A DNA stretch of 64,000 nt from Ustilago trichophora (Eukaryota > Basidiomycota > Ustilaginomycetes > Ustilaginales > Ustilaginaceae). The stretch lies in contig OOIN01000002.1 of assembly GCA_900323505.1 (NCBI GenBank), positions 186,001 to 250,000 of the forward strand, given 5' to 3'. The notes beneath the pieces were generated by a model. That model saw only the letters and a list, made by a program, of their open reading frames with translations, searched no databases and had not been told where the DNA came from. The translations under genes were made by a program, and so were the position numbers. Positions within the stretch are counted from its first letter, which is position 1. Each line of letters opens with the position of its first letter. Shown piece by piece: positions 43,455 through 53,687 of the stretch.

Positions 43455-44619
43455 GTAGAAAGGGAAGAGTACAGGCGCGGTTGTCGATTGTCAAAGATGG
43501 GTCTGACGACGAGAAGAAGAATGCTTGACAGCATGAAACCAATTTTGGGCAATGCAGGAAGGACCCTTGTGCTGTCCAAAAATTGGCTCCTAAAATGTTA
43601 GGATTAGCTTGATAACATCTTTCTTCTTTGCCAAAGACCGTCGTAATTTCGCTCGTTGTGCTATGCAGGTTCGGCAGTGTTTCCTCGAGACAGATTTGGG
43701 CTGTAAGTTATTTGCATTGTGAACGCCTTGAGCGCCATTGCATCGTGACTGAGTGATGAATGCTGCTATAGTCGATGGTAAGCCAGCTGTTTCCTGGGAC
43801 CTGAGATCTCTGCTTGAACATCATGGGTTGGACAGGTGGGACGGAGCTGGTCAACGAGGTGGGACAATCGTGAGGGATCTCGGGCTTGTACAAGAGTCTC
43901 GTCGTGGGAAAAGTCGATTCTCTGCCGCCTTTTGGCGTCTTTCATTGGAAAAGCGGTAGGTGAAGGCATGTTGACACAGCTCAATGGTCACATCCGACAT
44001 TCGGAATGCGAAATGTCTATAGTGCAGCACAAAACAAGATCGCATGGGGAAATTTTATGGTAGTTATGTCAGGTTGTTTGACAGGTTAGGTTGCAAAAGT
44101 GAGGCGTGTCAGAGGCAGAGATGAAGAGAGTCAAGAGCGTCGCTGTGATTTGGGTGACTCTCTGTGATGGCTCGGCTTTTTTCGCGCGATCCAAGCGTAA
44201 AGGAAAAAGTACAGTTGTACAACACTGTAGACTGTCCCTCTTCTTCAGCGCCATCCAACATTCATCTGGGGTAACTGCAACTCATTCCCAGTTAACGTCG
44301 ACACCCAATTCCTTGTCCCGCTTTTCACCATCTTTCACTTAAAAACGCATCGTTGCTACACCCAACGATCATCGCAGCTTACTGAACCTTCCAAACTCAA
44401 GTCACTGTAGCGAGTACATCCATTACGCCAAGCCAGTCTTATTCCCGCTTGCGACACTGCCGCTACCCCTTCTTGTCTCTACCTTCTACCTTGCTGTGCT
44501 CCTTTTCATCTCATGTCGTCTTTCGCACTTCTTCCGCATCGTCAACACCGCTAGAGACTCGATTTCCCACTCGTTCTTCACCTTGAGCACCTGCGGAGAT
44601 AACCGCCGCTTCTGTCACC
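43455..44619. promoter_or_regulatory. Divergent promoter permease (-) / Zn2Cys6 factor (+)
   Basis: 1.17 kb between two divergent starts. CT-rich leader sequence precedes the transcription factor from about 44380. A partial dyad TACAGTTGTACAACACTGTA lies near 44212. No gene supported. Confidence 0.5.
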
Positions 44620-47600
44620 ATGCCAGACGACAGCGAGACCATCACCACCGCCACCCACGACGATGGACAGCCAGCAAAGCGCAAACGTCTGCGTATCCCC
44701 AAATCGTGCATCCCTTGCCTCAAAGGAAAACGAGCTTGTGATCGTGGTCGACCTGCCTGCGGCCGATGTGCTCGTTCTGGTCAGAGCACCGACTGCAGCT
44801 ACGATCCTCGTCTTCCACAGCAGCCTGCCTCGGCTTCTAGCAAGAATTCACGAGTCTACGATGATTCGGACGACGACGATGATGCCTCCGCCAAAGACAC
44901 CACACAGCTCGCTGCACTCCACAAGGAGCTTCAAGAGGCCCGCAACGAAACTCGCCGCCTTCAGCAACTTCTCCGATCCCACAACATGCCTGCTCCAGCC
45001 TCACCCCACTCTTACTCGCCTTCACACTATCGCGGCTCCCATGCTTCCACTTCGGCAGACCGCTACCGCTCTCACTCGACCTCCCACGACCTTCATGCAG
45101 CTCGCGGCCTTCAGATGCTTGCCGAAATCGCTGGTCCACAGCATCAGGATGCCGATTCCAATGCTGTCAAATCTCGTATTCTGCACTGGTCAGGACCTGG
45201 ATCGCATGCCTCCTCCTCATCACAACCATCGCCTAGTCATCAATCAGCCTCATCTTCCCACGACTCGTCACGACCCAAGCATCCTTCAGTCAGCCATACT
45301 TCGTCCCCAGTCGACAGGTACCTGCACAGCACCGGCGCCTCCTCCGTATACAAGAATTTCCAGCGCCCGAATGCCAACACCCATGATACCCACAACCATG
45401 TTGACCACCTCGACTCGCCCAAAAACATCAATGGCACACACATGTACTATGGCGACAGCACCTCCAATGATGGTGTCTTGCGCAAAGTCGCCGCGGGTAC
45501 CGCCAGTTCGTCGCACCACAACGCCGCCAACGTCAGCGCAAGCATCCACGAGACCATGGCGCGCAGAGACATGCAGTCCGCCTTCAATAGCGTTCTGGAT
45601 CCTTCTCGTGACACCTTCCCCTTTGCCACCATCTGGAGCTCGGGCACCGCGTTCATCGACGAGGTGCTGCCCTTCTTTCCCCGACCCGAGGACTTTGACA
45701 GTATCTGCGCCTCGTTTGTTCGACATTTCTCCGCCATGTGCCCCGCGCTTACCATCCCCACCGCCATCGACCATGCCAAGACGTTTTCGAGAATGCCGCG
45801 CAAGCAGCAAGCCCAAGTCTCGTTGCCATGGCTCGCCGTCTTCCTCATGATCTGCGCGCTGGGCAAAAACTGCGATCTCGAGAGTACTACTGTCGGCGTA
45901 GATCGCAAGGTGAGGATGCTCGACGCTTTCCTCGCCGGTGAAGCTTCGCAGCAGCCTAGCCGCCAAGGCAGCAGAGCTTCTTCCCCCTCACCAGGTGAGA
46001 CAGCAGCAGCAACAGAAGCACAACAACCCTCATCATCCAGCACAAGATCGCCAGCCATGGTCTCGGACCTCTTCCTCTCTGCCGCGTATCAATCGCTCCG
46101 TCTCTGTTCTTTCTTGTCAGCACCTACGTTGCAAACCATCCATTCGCAGCTGCTCATCGGCGCCTATCTGCTCAACACCGAGCGCGCCGCATCCTTCTGG
46201 CCTCTCTTGGGTTCCGTCGCCCGCCAAGCCCAGTCCATCGGACTCCACCTCGACCCTTACAAGATCAAACGCGACTGGGATCCCGTCGAGGCCGACACAC
46301 GACGACGACTCTGGTGGGCCGTCGTACATCAAGACGTCATCCTCTCCAGTATCTTTGGTCGCCCCCTCGGCATTACACGCTTCAGCTGTCGATTCCCCGG
46401 TACCACCCTCGCCAACCCCAGTGGAGCAACGACGTACGCCACGCTCCAGTGCGAGTTCAGTCAGTTTGCAAGGATCTATCTCGACGAAAATCAGGATCGT
46501 AGTTGGAGTCAAGCCAAGATTATTGATTTTACGGACAAGGTGTTGCAGTGGTACATGCATATTCCTGATCGATATCGGCCTGATTTGGGACCAATTGATC
46601 TGCTTGGTTCGGAGGATGAGTCGGAGGCGATCCAGAACTATCATGCTGCAGGGGTGGATATCAAGACAAAGGGTTTGATGGAGGTGCATCAATCGGGTAA
46701 TTTGGCAGTCGAGGTGTTTTACATTCTCTTATCTTTGCACCGATCCAACCTCTTCCCCTCGGCCGACACCGATGCCGATTCTGCAGGCAAGAACTCGGAT
46801 ACGCCTCAAAAATCGGGCGAGTTGAATCAAGTCTCTCTGCACATCTGTGCCCAAGCCCTCCGCCGAATCACCCGTGCCCAGCAGACGATGATCGACCTCC
46901 TCGGCCGTGCGCGTGCGACCATGTTTTGGAAAATCGCCTACTACACCTACCAAGCCGCCATCGCTGGAGCCTACATTGTATTCGTCCATCCGCAGAGCAA
47001 GCATGCAGAGAGTGCGCTGCAAGATTTGGCCATCTTGACAGACTTTTTCGATAGAATGCCGGAAAAATGGACAGGTCTCAAAATGGCGAAACATGGATTG
47101 AGGGTGTTGAGGAAGTTGGCGGTGGCAGCGAGGGAGACGCCTGAGGCGGCTAGTATGGCGTTGAGGCAGGAAGGTGGGATGGGAGCGGCTTCTTCACCGG
47201 TTGGGTTTGGTGGGGGGTTGGATGCAAGTAGTGTGCTTCAGGATGGGGTGGGGATTGGTGGTGGACAGGGCGAAACGGGGCAGGGTGGAAGCTCTACACC
47301 TTCTTCGCACCTGCTCGGTGGGCCACCCATCGGCGTTGGGGAGTCATCTTCTAACGTCTTTAACTCGCAATCAGCATTCCTACCTCCGATATTCAACTCG
47401 TCCTTCCTCTCCCCTTCGGCAGCCACCTCTTCAGCTGCCATGATGGGAACCAATCCGACGCTTCTTTCATCCCATCCTCCTCCTCCTCCCACTTCTTCGT
47501 ACTCGACATCACTTTCATCTGGCGCCACATTGTCGTCTTCGTCCAACTTTACCGAACCATCCAGTATTTTCGCAGGAGCCATTGCCGCCGCCGCCGCATC

Positions 47601-48156
47601 GTCGTCGTCTTGTAGCAATTCACCCGTGTTGTCACGATCGCTTGCATCGGTACCTCTCGTAACGCTGTTTAACAACACCTACGATGCACAGCAGGACCAT
47701 GTCGCCTCGTCATCATCTTCGTCTCATGTTCCAATGAAACAGTCGTTTTGCTACGACCCTTTCATCCCGGATCCTACCACTACTAGTAGTAACAACTATA
47801 CATCAGTTGGAGGCAATACTATTGGGGAAGGTGGAAGCTCGGCAAGTCCCACAACTACAGCATCGAATTTGGAACAGAGAACTACAAAGAGCAGTATAAG
47901 TTCCCCTGGTACTTCATTTTCCTCCTCCATCACCACACATAATAGTGTAGCCACTACGGCCTCGGAAGACTTGACAAAGGAGAAAAATTCAAACATCAAC
48001 AACACCTTTTCTACACCAACACCAGCCGCTTCTACAAATTCAACAGCTCATATCCCAACAAGTCCGACTCCTTTAAATCAAAAAGATCTCGCAAATTATT
48101 GGTCAGAATACTTCAGCCTCCAATTGGATTGGGATCGTCTCACCGGTCTTGCATAG
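44620..48156 (+). CDS. Zn(II)2Cys6 fungal transcription factor
   Basis: An intron-free protein of 1178 aa. The N-terminal binuclear zinc cluster at about residues 30-60 has CIPCLKGKRAC and CGRCARSGQSTDC (spacing C-2-C-6-C-6-C-2-C-8-C), preceded by the basic KRKRLR. A coiled-coil-like linker (LAALHKELQEARNETRRLQ) follows. The middle homology region of fungal-specific regulators contains LLIGAYLLNTERAASFW, DTRRRLWWAVVHQD and SSIFGRPLGI. The last 300 residues are Ser/Thr/Asn-rich, as in activation regions. The targets are unknown. Divergent orientation to the amino-acid permease suggests, without proving, that it controls that gene or amino-acid use. Confidence 0.94.
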   Translation: MPDDSETITTATHDDGQPAKRKRLRIPKSCIPCLKGKRACDRGRPACGRCARSGQSTDCSYDPRLPQQPASASSKNSRVYDDSDDDDDASAKDTTQLAALHKELQEARNETRRLQQLLRSHNMPAPASPHSYSPSHYRGSHASTSADRYRSHSTSHDLHAARGLQMLAEIAGPQHQDADSNAVKSRILHWSGPGSHASSSSQPSPSHQSASSSHDSSRPKHPSVSHTSSPVDRYLHSTGASSVYKNFQRPNANTHDTHNHVDHLDSPKNINGTHMYYGDSTSNDGVLRKVAAGTASSSHHNAANVSASIHETMARRDMQSAFNSVLDPSRDTFPFATIWSSGTAFIDEVLPFFPRPEDFDSICASFVRHFSAMCPALTIPTAIDHAKTFSRMPRKQQAQVSLPWLAVFLMICALGKNCDLESTTVGVDRKVRMLDAFLAGEASQQPSRQGSRASSPSPGETAAATEAQQPSSSSTRSPAMVSDLFLSAAYQSLRLCSFLSAPTLQTIHSQLLIGAYLLNTERAASFWPLLGSVARQAQSIGLHLDPYKIKRDWDPVEADTRRRLWWAVVHQDVILSSIFGRPLGITRFSCRFPGTTLANPSGATTYATLQCEFSQFARIYLDENQDRSWSQAKIIDFTDKVLQWYMHIPDRYRPDLGPIDLLGSEDESEAIQNYHAAGVDIKTKGLMEVHQSGNLAVEVFYILLSLHRSNLFPSADTDADSAGKNSDTPQKSGELNQVSLHICAQALRRITRAQQTMIDLLGRARATMFWKIAYYTYQAAIAGAYIVFVHPQSKHAESALQDLAILTDFFDRMPEKWTGLKMAKHGLRVLRKLAVAARETPEAASMALRQEGGMGAASSPVGFGGGLDASSVLQDGVGIGGGQGETGQGGSSTPSSHLLGGPPIGVGESSSNVFNSQSAFLPPIFNSSFLSPSAATSSAAMMGTNPTLLSSHPPPPPTSSYSTSLSSGATLSSSSNFTEPSSIFAGAIAAAAASSSSCSNSPVLSRSLASVPLVTLFNNTYDAQQDHVASSSSSSHVPMKQSFCYDPFIPDPTTTSSNNYTSVGGNTIGEGGSSASPTTTASNLEQRTTKSSISSPGTSFSSSITTHNSVATTASEDLTKEKNSNINNTFSTPTPAASTNSTAHIPTSPTPLNQKDLANYWSEYFSLQLDWDRLTGLA

Positions 48157-48371
48157 CCTCGTTCCAATTTCAATCTTCAGCTCATCATTTCACAACAAAA
48201 TTCAATCCGCATGACTTATCACGTATACATTCGCCTTTTCAAAAGCGTATCATCAAACAGACAGTCAGACAGAGAATGAATACAGTCTTGCTCATGAACC
48301 GAATCAAAGAACTGCAGACAATGTGCAATAATGATAGACAATTAATCATTGTGTGCCAGGTCGGATAATTT

Positions 48372-50606
48372 TTACCCTCTTTCAGCAGCAGCAGCTCCCA
48401 GTTCACCGACACCACCTACTCCCAACCCCTCGTCTTCTTTTGAAATAACAATCTCCAACCCCCACAAGAACAATGTCAAACCTACGGTGAGAAATCGCCA
48501 GTAGATCTGGTTTTTTTGATCCAACAGCAACAAATGGCTGTAAACTGCAATGAGAATCAGACGAGAGTACGAGACCAAGATGCTGATAAAGCTTCCAAAG
48601 CCTTGTTCGGTTGCTTGTGGGTCGTGAGGGGAGGAGAATTTGGATGGATGGGATGGTGGGGCGGAGGGGGAAGAGGAGGAGGCAGACGCAGAGGCAGAGG
48701 CAGAGGCAGAGGCAGAGGAGGGTGGAGGACGCGGCCGTTTGTGCCGGCGAGACTCGGAGGGCGGCCGTGAAATGTTGGGTCGTTTATGACCTGTGCGGCT
48801 ATCGCCTTGGGTAGGGGTTGAGGGTAGGGGATGAGAGGCGGATCGTGGAGATGTGGCCAAGGTGCGGGCTAAGGAGCCTCGTCGACTCGATTTGGTAGGT
48901 CGACTTCGTTTGTTTCGAACAGAGCGCTGGCGCGGGAAGGAAGGGGGAGATTTGAGCTCATCTGCTAAGCTCAGCGGTTCTTTTAATTGATCCGCAACGG
49001 ATTTGGATTCTTCATTGTAGGCTATTCCGCTATCATCTTCCGAGTATTCGCTGGCGGATTCGGATTCGGATTCGGATTCGGATTCAACTTCGCCGTCAAA
49101 GGGAGTCCTTCTGCGTCGTCGACGGCGCAATCGTCGCCGTTGCAGAACCCAACGCCCTTCGTCTTCGTCCCAAACTTCCTCTTCGAGTTCTTCAACCTCG
49201 GTGCCTGACAGCGAAGAGGAGGAGGTAGACGTGGAAGACGTGGAAGACGAGGACCAGTCGGATTCGTCGTCTGTGCGAGTGCCGCGTGGTGTGCGACCCC
49301 AACTGGGTCTTCGGTGGACGCCATTCTCGTCTCGGTGCTTCGGTGCGACGCTGCCTTTGAGCATGGGTAGAATTCGACTGGCTGCGTAGAGGACCATCAA
49401 TCTGTAGATCAATGAGACGATGACTGACTTGGGAAGTGCAGCTCCCGCAGCGTGGATAAAGTCGACACTCTGTCCCAACCAATGTGCGATGACTTCGACT
49501 AGCCCACTCGCCGCTTGCAGAATCTTGCTGGTGAGCGGGGCTTGGAGCGACCGAGGTAGCTTGTCCACAAATGCCTGGCCGTGGGTGTTGACTTTGAAGC
49601 TGCGGATGAGCGAAATTGGGTCCGGAGTGAAAGAGAGAGAGGGACCCAGCTGGTAAATGTTAAAGACGACGTAGGCAAACATGAGGCTAGTCTCAATCAC
49701 GTTGCCTTTGCGAATGGCGAATGCGATGGCGGTGAGCCAGAGTGTCGAAGTGACCGAGGTGGCGATGGCGGCTGCTGTGCCGGGTCGGTCCTTGGTGGCA
49801 CCATCAAAGGAGACGTAGAGTGCGAAAGCGGCGGTGACGTAGATGGTAGCGGAAACAAGAAGGAAAAAGATCTGCCAGACTTCGCTCGCGCCAAAGCCGA
49901 TGGAGGCGAGAGAGCGCATGATAAAGGTGTTGGAAACCCAAGCGGCGCCTTTTGGTGTCGAGGTGGCCGAAGCTCGCTGATAGCGAGGGGAGGGTGTGGC
50001 AAGAGACGATGCGATGATCCATCTCGAAGTGGATGCGAGAGACTGAATGACGAGAAGCGATGCTACACCCTCGAGCAGACTGAAGAAAGGGCTCGAGATT
50101 CGGAGCAAGGTATGCCACCAGCCGGGAACGCGTCGAGCGAGCCAAAAGAAGAAGGCGATCGATGCCGACACGACTCGATCGAGGAAGTCGGAGCCAGTAA
50201 GAGACTGGAAGTCATCTCTATCGAGCGCGTCCAAGGTGACTGCACTGGTGCGGCGGGAGAAGAGACTGCTGATAGCTTCCGTCGCTGTCTTGTCTTGGCT
50301 GTCGGCCCTTCTAGGTGGAAAGATAGTAGCAGAGGGAGGTGAGTAGACATTGAAGCAGACCAAAAGGCAGGCTGGAATGACGATAAACTGGAACACGGCA
50401 AGAGTCTGTCCGATCCAAGCAAGACGCGTTGCTCGCGTGAGAAGTCGGACTGTCGAGAGGAAGAGGTAGTACGAGGCTAGGGATGCAGAGAGCGCGAGGA
50501 AAGCATCTTGTCCAGCAATGTCGAGAGCGAGTGGCAGGTAGAAGAGGACCTGAATAAAGGTGGCTACCCTGCCGAAGTTAACGGCGAGTGAGCTGGCGAA
50601 GGACAT
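48372..50606 (-). CDS. ICE2: ICE2-family ER membrane protein
   Basis: 744 aa from the ATG at 50606 (the open frame continues upstream to 50741, but the hydrophobic N-terminus starts here with MSFASSLAVNFG). The family pattern is visible in order: SPFFSLLEGVASLLVIQSLA, GNVIETSLMFAYVVFNIYQ, IVSLIYRLMVLYAASRILP, and a last pair of helices SRLILIAVYSHLLLL / YWRFLTVGLTLFLWGLEI. Yeast Ice2 is an ER multi-pass protein that channels neutral lipid from droplets into membrane growth and affects cortical ER inheritance. It is longer than yeast Ice2 (491 aa) because of a cytosolic insert of about 250 residues rich in Ser/Glu/Arg, coded by hexanucleotide repeats. Confidence 0.86.
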   Translation of the reverse strand: MSFASSLAVNFGRVATFIQVLFYLPLALDIAGQDAFLALSASLASYYLFLSTVRLLTRATRLAWIGQTLAVFQFIVIPACLLVCFNVYSPPSATIFPPRRADSQDKTATEAISSLFSRRTSAVTLDALDRDDFQSLTGSDFLDRVVSASIAFFFWLARRVPGWWHTLLRISSPFFSLLEGVASLLVIQSLASTSRWIIASSLATPSPRYQRASATSTPKGAAWVSNTFIMRSLASIGFGASEVWQIFFLLVSATIYVTAAFALYVSFDGATKDRPGTAAAIATSVTSTLWLTAIAFAIRKGNVIETSLMFAYVVFNIYQLGPSLSFTPDPISLIRSFKVNTHGQAFVDKLPRSLQAPLTSKILQAASGLVEVIAHWLGQSVDFIHAAGAALPKSVIVSLIYRLMVLYAASRILPMLKGSVAPKHRDENGVHRRPSWGRTPRGTRTDDESDWSSSSTSSTSTSSSSLSGTEVEELEEEVWDEDEGRWVLQRRRLRRRRRRRTPFDGEVESESESESESASEYSEDDSGIAYNEESKSVADQLKEPLSLADELKSPPSFPRQRSVRNKRSRPTKSSRRGSLARTLATSPRSASHPLPSTPTQGDSRTGHKRPNISRPPSESRRHKRPRPPPSSASASASASASASSSSPSAPPSHPSKFSSPHDPQATEQGFGSFISILVSYSRLILIAVYSHLLLLDQKNQIYWRFLTVGLTLFLWGLEIVISKEDEGLGVGGVGELGAAAAERG
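48680..48720 (+). repeat. (GGCAGA)n hexanucleotide run inside ICE2
   Basis: About five or six GGCAGA units; on the minus strand they encode an alternating Ser-Ala run in the cytosolic insert of ICE2. Confidence 0.8.
49056..49085 (+). repeat. (GGATTC)5 hexanucleotide run inside ICE2
   Basis: Five perfect GGATTC units; on the minus strand they encode a Glu-Ser repeat in the acidic insert of ICE2. Repeat number is likely to vary between strains. Confidence 0.85.
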
Positions 50607-51393
50607 GGTGTCGGTGGATGCGAGGTGCAGCGAGCAATGCAAGATACAATCAGGTGTGCCCGAGGAAGAGCTACAGGCCACTATCGAAGGAATGTAAAGA
50701 TGTGGATGATGTCGAAAGTTGGTTGTGAATTTTAAAAGCAAGTGGGCGACATGATGGCGACTGTGTCGACTGTTGATCGAAAAGCAAAAGAAATGATAGG
50801 AAGCTGGAAAGGTGAGGTGAATAGACCCCTCTGAGGCCGATGAGAGATTATCAGACGAGCTAGATCGATTGACGACGTGTTGGTAGGATAGGTTTGAGAG
50901 GAGCGGTATAGCTTGATGGAGGGGAGAAGGATGGAAAGGGAAACGAAACGGAGAGAGCGGACCGATAAGATGTCAAGGTTCGGACGTCAGTTCAACGTTA
51001 CGTTGCGTGGTGCTGTGTGACTTTGTAGAAATTGTCAATCCGCATTTCCGCATTCGCACTATGTGTTCGTCCATCCACGCCGAAAATGACACTTTTTCGT
51101 GGTGGGGTTGCACGCTACGCCCAATCAATCATGCGTGTGTATGTGTGATTGCAGCGAAGAAGCTTCCGGATCTAACACCCTACGAATGAGCGCCAAAAAA
51201 TAAACCTTCTTTTAGATTTTTTTTTTTGAGAAGAATTGCCGAAGCTCAAAACAGCGAGACAGGGTCGTGTGCGGGCGGTATCTTGTCGCTTTTCGGCTTT
51301 CTTTCCGGGAGTCAAGCTCTGTTCAAAGTTGCTTGGAGACCACCACCAACTTCGACAATCCACTTGATTCTCGGTCCTTGGTCACCTCGAAAG
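50607..51393. promoter_or_regulatory. Divergent promoter ICE2 (-) / deoxyhypusine synthase (+)
   Basis: 787 bp between divergent starts; T10 run near 51220. Nothing coding is supported. The frame preceding the synthase ATG is open but lacks its own ATG. Confidence 0.55.
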
Positions 51394-52542
51394 ATGTCAG
51401 AACCAGAAGCATCGACAGCAGCACAAGGAGCCAACGGCGCTGTAGCCTCGGCACAGGCAGCGGTGTTTGTCCAGTCACAGCCACTCCCCGCCGACACACC
51501 CACCGTTGTTGGACCCGATTTCGAGCATCAGGATCCCAATGACCTCACTGCACTCCTCCAGAGCATGTCCAAGGTCGGATTCCAGGCAACAGGCGTATCG
51601 AAAGCCATTGAGATCGTCGAAGAGATGCGACAATGGCGTCTCTCCACCGACGCTGCGTATCTTGGCAACACCGACGCCGACAAGCCTAGTCTGGCCGATG
51701 CACAAAACACACGATGCCGCATCTTTCTCGGCTTTACCTCCAATCTCGTCTCTTCCGGATTGAGAGAGGTGATCAAGTTTCTCGTCAAGAACAAGATGGT
51801 TTCGGCGCTCGTCACAACAGCAGGTGGAATCGAGGAAGATCTGATCAAGTGTCTCGGTCCCACTTACCTTGGCGACTTTGCGCTCGATGGGGCTACCCTC
51901 CGCAAGCAGGGTCTCAACCGAATCGGCAACCTTCTCGTACCCAACGACAACTATTGCAAGTTTGAAGATTGGGTCATGCCCATCTTGGACGCGATGCGAG
52001 CCGAACAGGGTGACAATGTTGCCAACGCATGGTCACCCAGCCGCGTCATTGAGAGACTCGGCAAAGAGATCAACGACGAGAGCAGTATTCTCTACTGGGC
52101 TGCCAAAAATGAGATTCCCGTCTTTTGCCCCGCCTTGACTGACGGCAGTTTGGGCGATATGATCTACTTTCACTCGTACAAGAATCCAGGTTTGACTATT
52201 GATCTCGTCAAAGACATTCGCAGGTTGAACGATCTTTCGGTCAAAGCACCCAAGGCAGGTATGATTATCTTGGGCGGAGGTGTGTGCAAGCACCAGATTG
52301 CCAACGCGATGCTCTTCAGGAATGGTGCCGACTTTAGCGTCTACATCAACACAGGTCAGGAGTTTGACGGCTCAGATTCAGGAGCGAGGCCAGATGAGGC
52401 GGTAAGCTGGGGAAAGATCAAATCGGCTGCCAACGGTGGTAAGAACGTCAAGGTGTACTGCGATGCTACCATCATTTTCCCCATGATCGTAGCTGCAACA
52501 TTTGGCAAGGCGTTCTGGGCTGAAAAGAAGGCCATTGCATGA
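51394..52542 (+). CDS. DYS1: Deoxyhypusine synthase
   Basis: An intron-free 382-aa enzyme. It transfers the aminobutyl group of spermidine, using NAD, to one lysine of eIF5A, the first step of hypusine formation. Visible signatures: [72 protein letters not shown], and the active-site block [19 protein letters not shown], in which the lysine of WGK (about residue 341) carries the covalent intermediate. Length and motif order match fungal and animal homologues. The start at 51394 is the first ATG of the frame and gives the usual short variable N-terminus. Confidence 0.97.
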   Translation: MSEPEASTAAQGANGAVASAQAAVFVQSQPLPADTPTVVGPDFEHQDPNDLTALLQSMSKVGFQATGVSKAIEIVEEMRQWRLSTDAAYLGNTDADKPSLADAQNTRCRIFLGFTSNLVSSGLREVIKFLVKNKMVSALVTTAGGIEEDLIKCLGPTYLGDFALDGATLRKQGLNRIGNLLVPNDNYCKFEDWVMPILDAMRAEQGDNVANAWSPSRVIERLGKEINDESSILYWAAKNEIPVFCPALTDGSLGDMIYFHSYKNPGLTIDLVKDIRRLNDLSVKAPKAGMIILGGGVCKHQIANAMLFRNGADFSVYINTGQEFDGSDSGARPDEAVSWGKIKSAANGGKNVKVYCDATIIFPMIVAATFGKAFWAEKKAIA

Positions 52543-53687
52543 TCTGAATTTCCATATTGGCTATCTCGAACCACTCGTCACCCACTTTTTGTACTTGTAC
52601 TGCAATACATTCTACACCGCTGTCTCATGTCGAACGAGGCTATGACTGTTGTGAAGATCATCACCGATGTAGAACAAATCAATGAGAGCAGTTTCAACGA
52701 TCGGCGATAACGTACAGTCGCTCCTTGTTTTTCGACCTCGGTCTGCACTCAAAGGTGGAATTTCTCAGTCCGCCCCAGCATTTTGGAATTTTCTGTGCGG
52801 CGTGCGCGTCTGTGTGTGTGTTGGTCTTGTTGATTCAGTTCGCACACAGCTCGAACAGTGGCGGCCGCGGCGGCGAATGCACACCGTATCGCCAGAAAAA
52901 GAGGCGTTCGGCGTGTCGATCCGGCTCAAATCAGGCACGCACCCACAACTTCAACCTCTCAACCTTGTGATTGACTAATTGGTTGATTGATTGATTGATC
53001 GCGCTCTCGACCATCGGCAAAACAAAGCCAAGAGACAAAGTTGATCAAAACCTGTCGCTGTCCCGACTTGGCATGCACTTCGTTCAGCGCAAAGCTTCCA
53101 GCAAACAGGCGTCTCCTCTCCGACCGACGTGCAGCTGCTGCGTCTATGTGTTGATCATGCAATGCACACTTGCATTTCTCTCGCTCTCTCTCCAAGAAGG
53201 GTCAGGCCCTCTTCCAGCCGAGGCTCGATGCTGAATTTAGCTCCTTTTTCTCTCTCTTCTTTCATCCATTTCCTTGCCAGCTCTGACTTGTCGCCTTTTA
53301 CCTTTTCATGCCAGCCAGCAGCCAGCAGCCAGCAGGCAGCAAGCCGCAGGGACCCACGAGGGGCTCGGTTGGCATAGTTTGATGAAAGCTGGCGACGGTC
53401 TGGTCTTGTGTGGTGAAACTGAGGATGATATGCAATACTCCGCTTGAGGACTTCGCTCTGAACCGACTTTTTGTTTTTGTTTTTTTTCTCTCTGGATTGT
53501 GCTGGTCTGATGCCGAGATATTCTCGTGTGGCGCTGTGTGTTGTATGTTCTGAGCTTGTGCGAGCTACCCAGAATCGATCCCATACCTTTTGACCTTACT
53601 CGTTCTCGTTCCTTGTCCCTTCCCCTACCCTCCTCCTCACCATCCTCAACTTCCGTTCCAAGCTTTTCGACTAGGACCAACATCATC
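52543..53687. other. Intergenic/leader region upstream of the lipase-like gene
   Basis: 1.15 kb. Contains a TTGA tetranucleotide run at 52983-53000, a CCAGCAG-type run at 53311-53340 and a CT-rich leader (53560-53670) just before the next start. No supported gene. Confidence 0.55.
53311..53340 (+). repeat. CAGC-rich short tandem repeat
   Basis: CCAGCAG-like units repeated about four times in the leader region upstream of the lipase-like gene. Confidence 0.7.
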
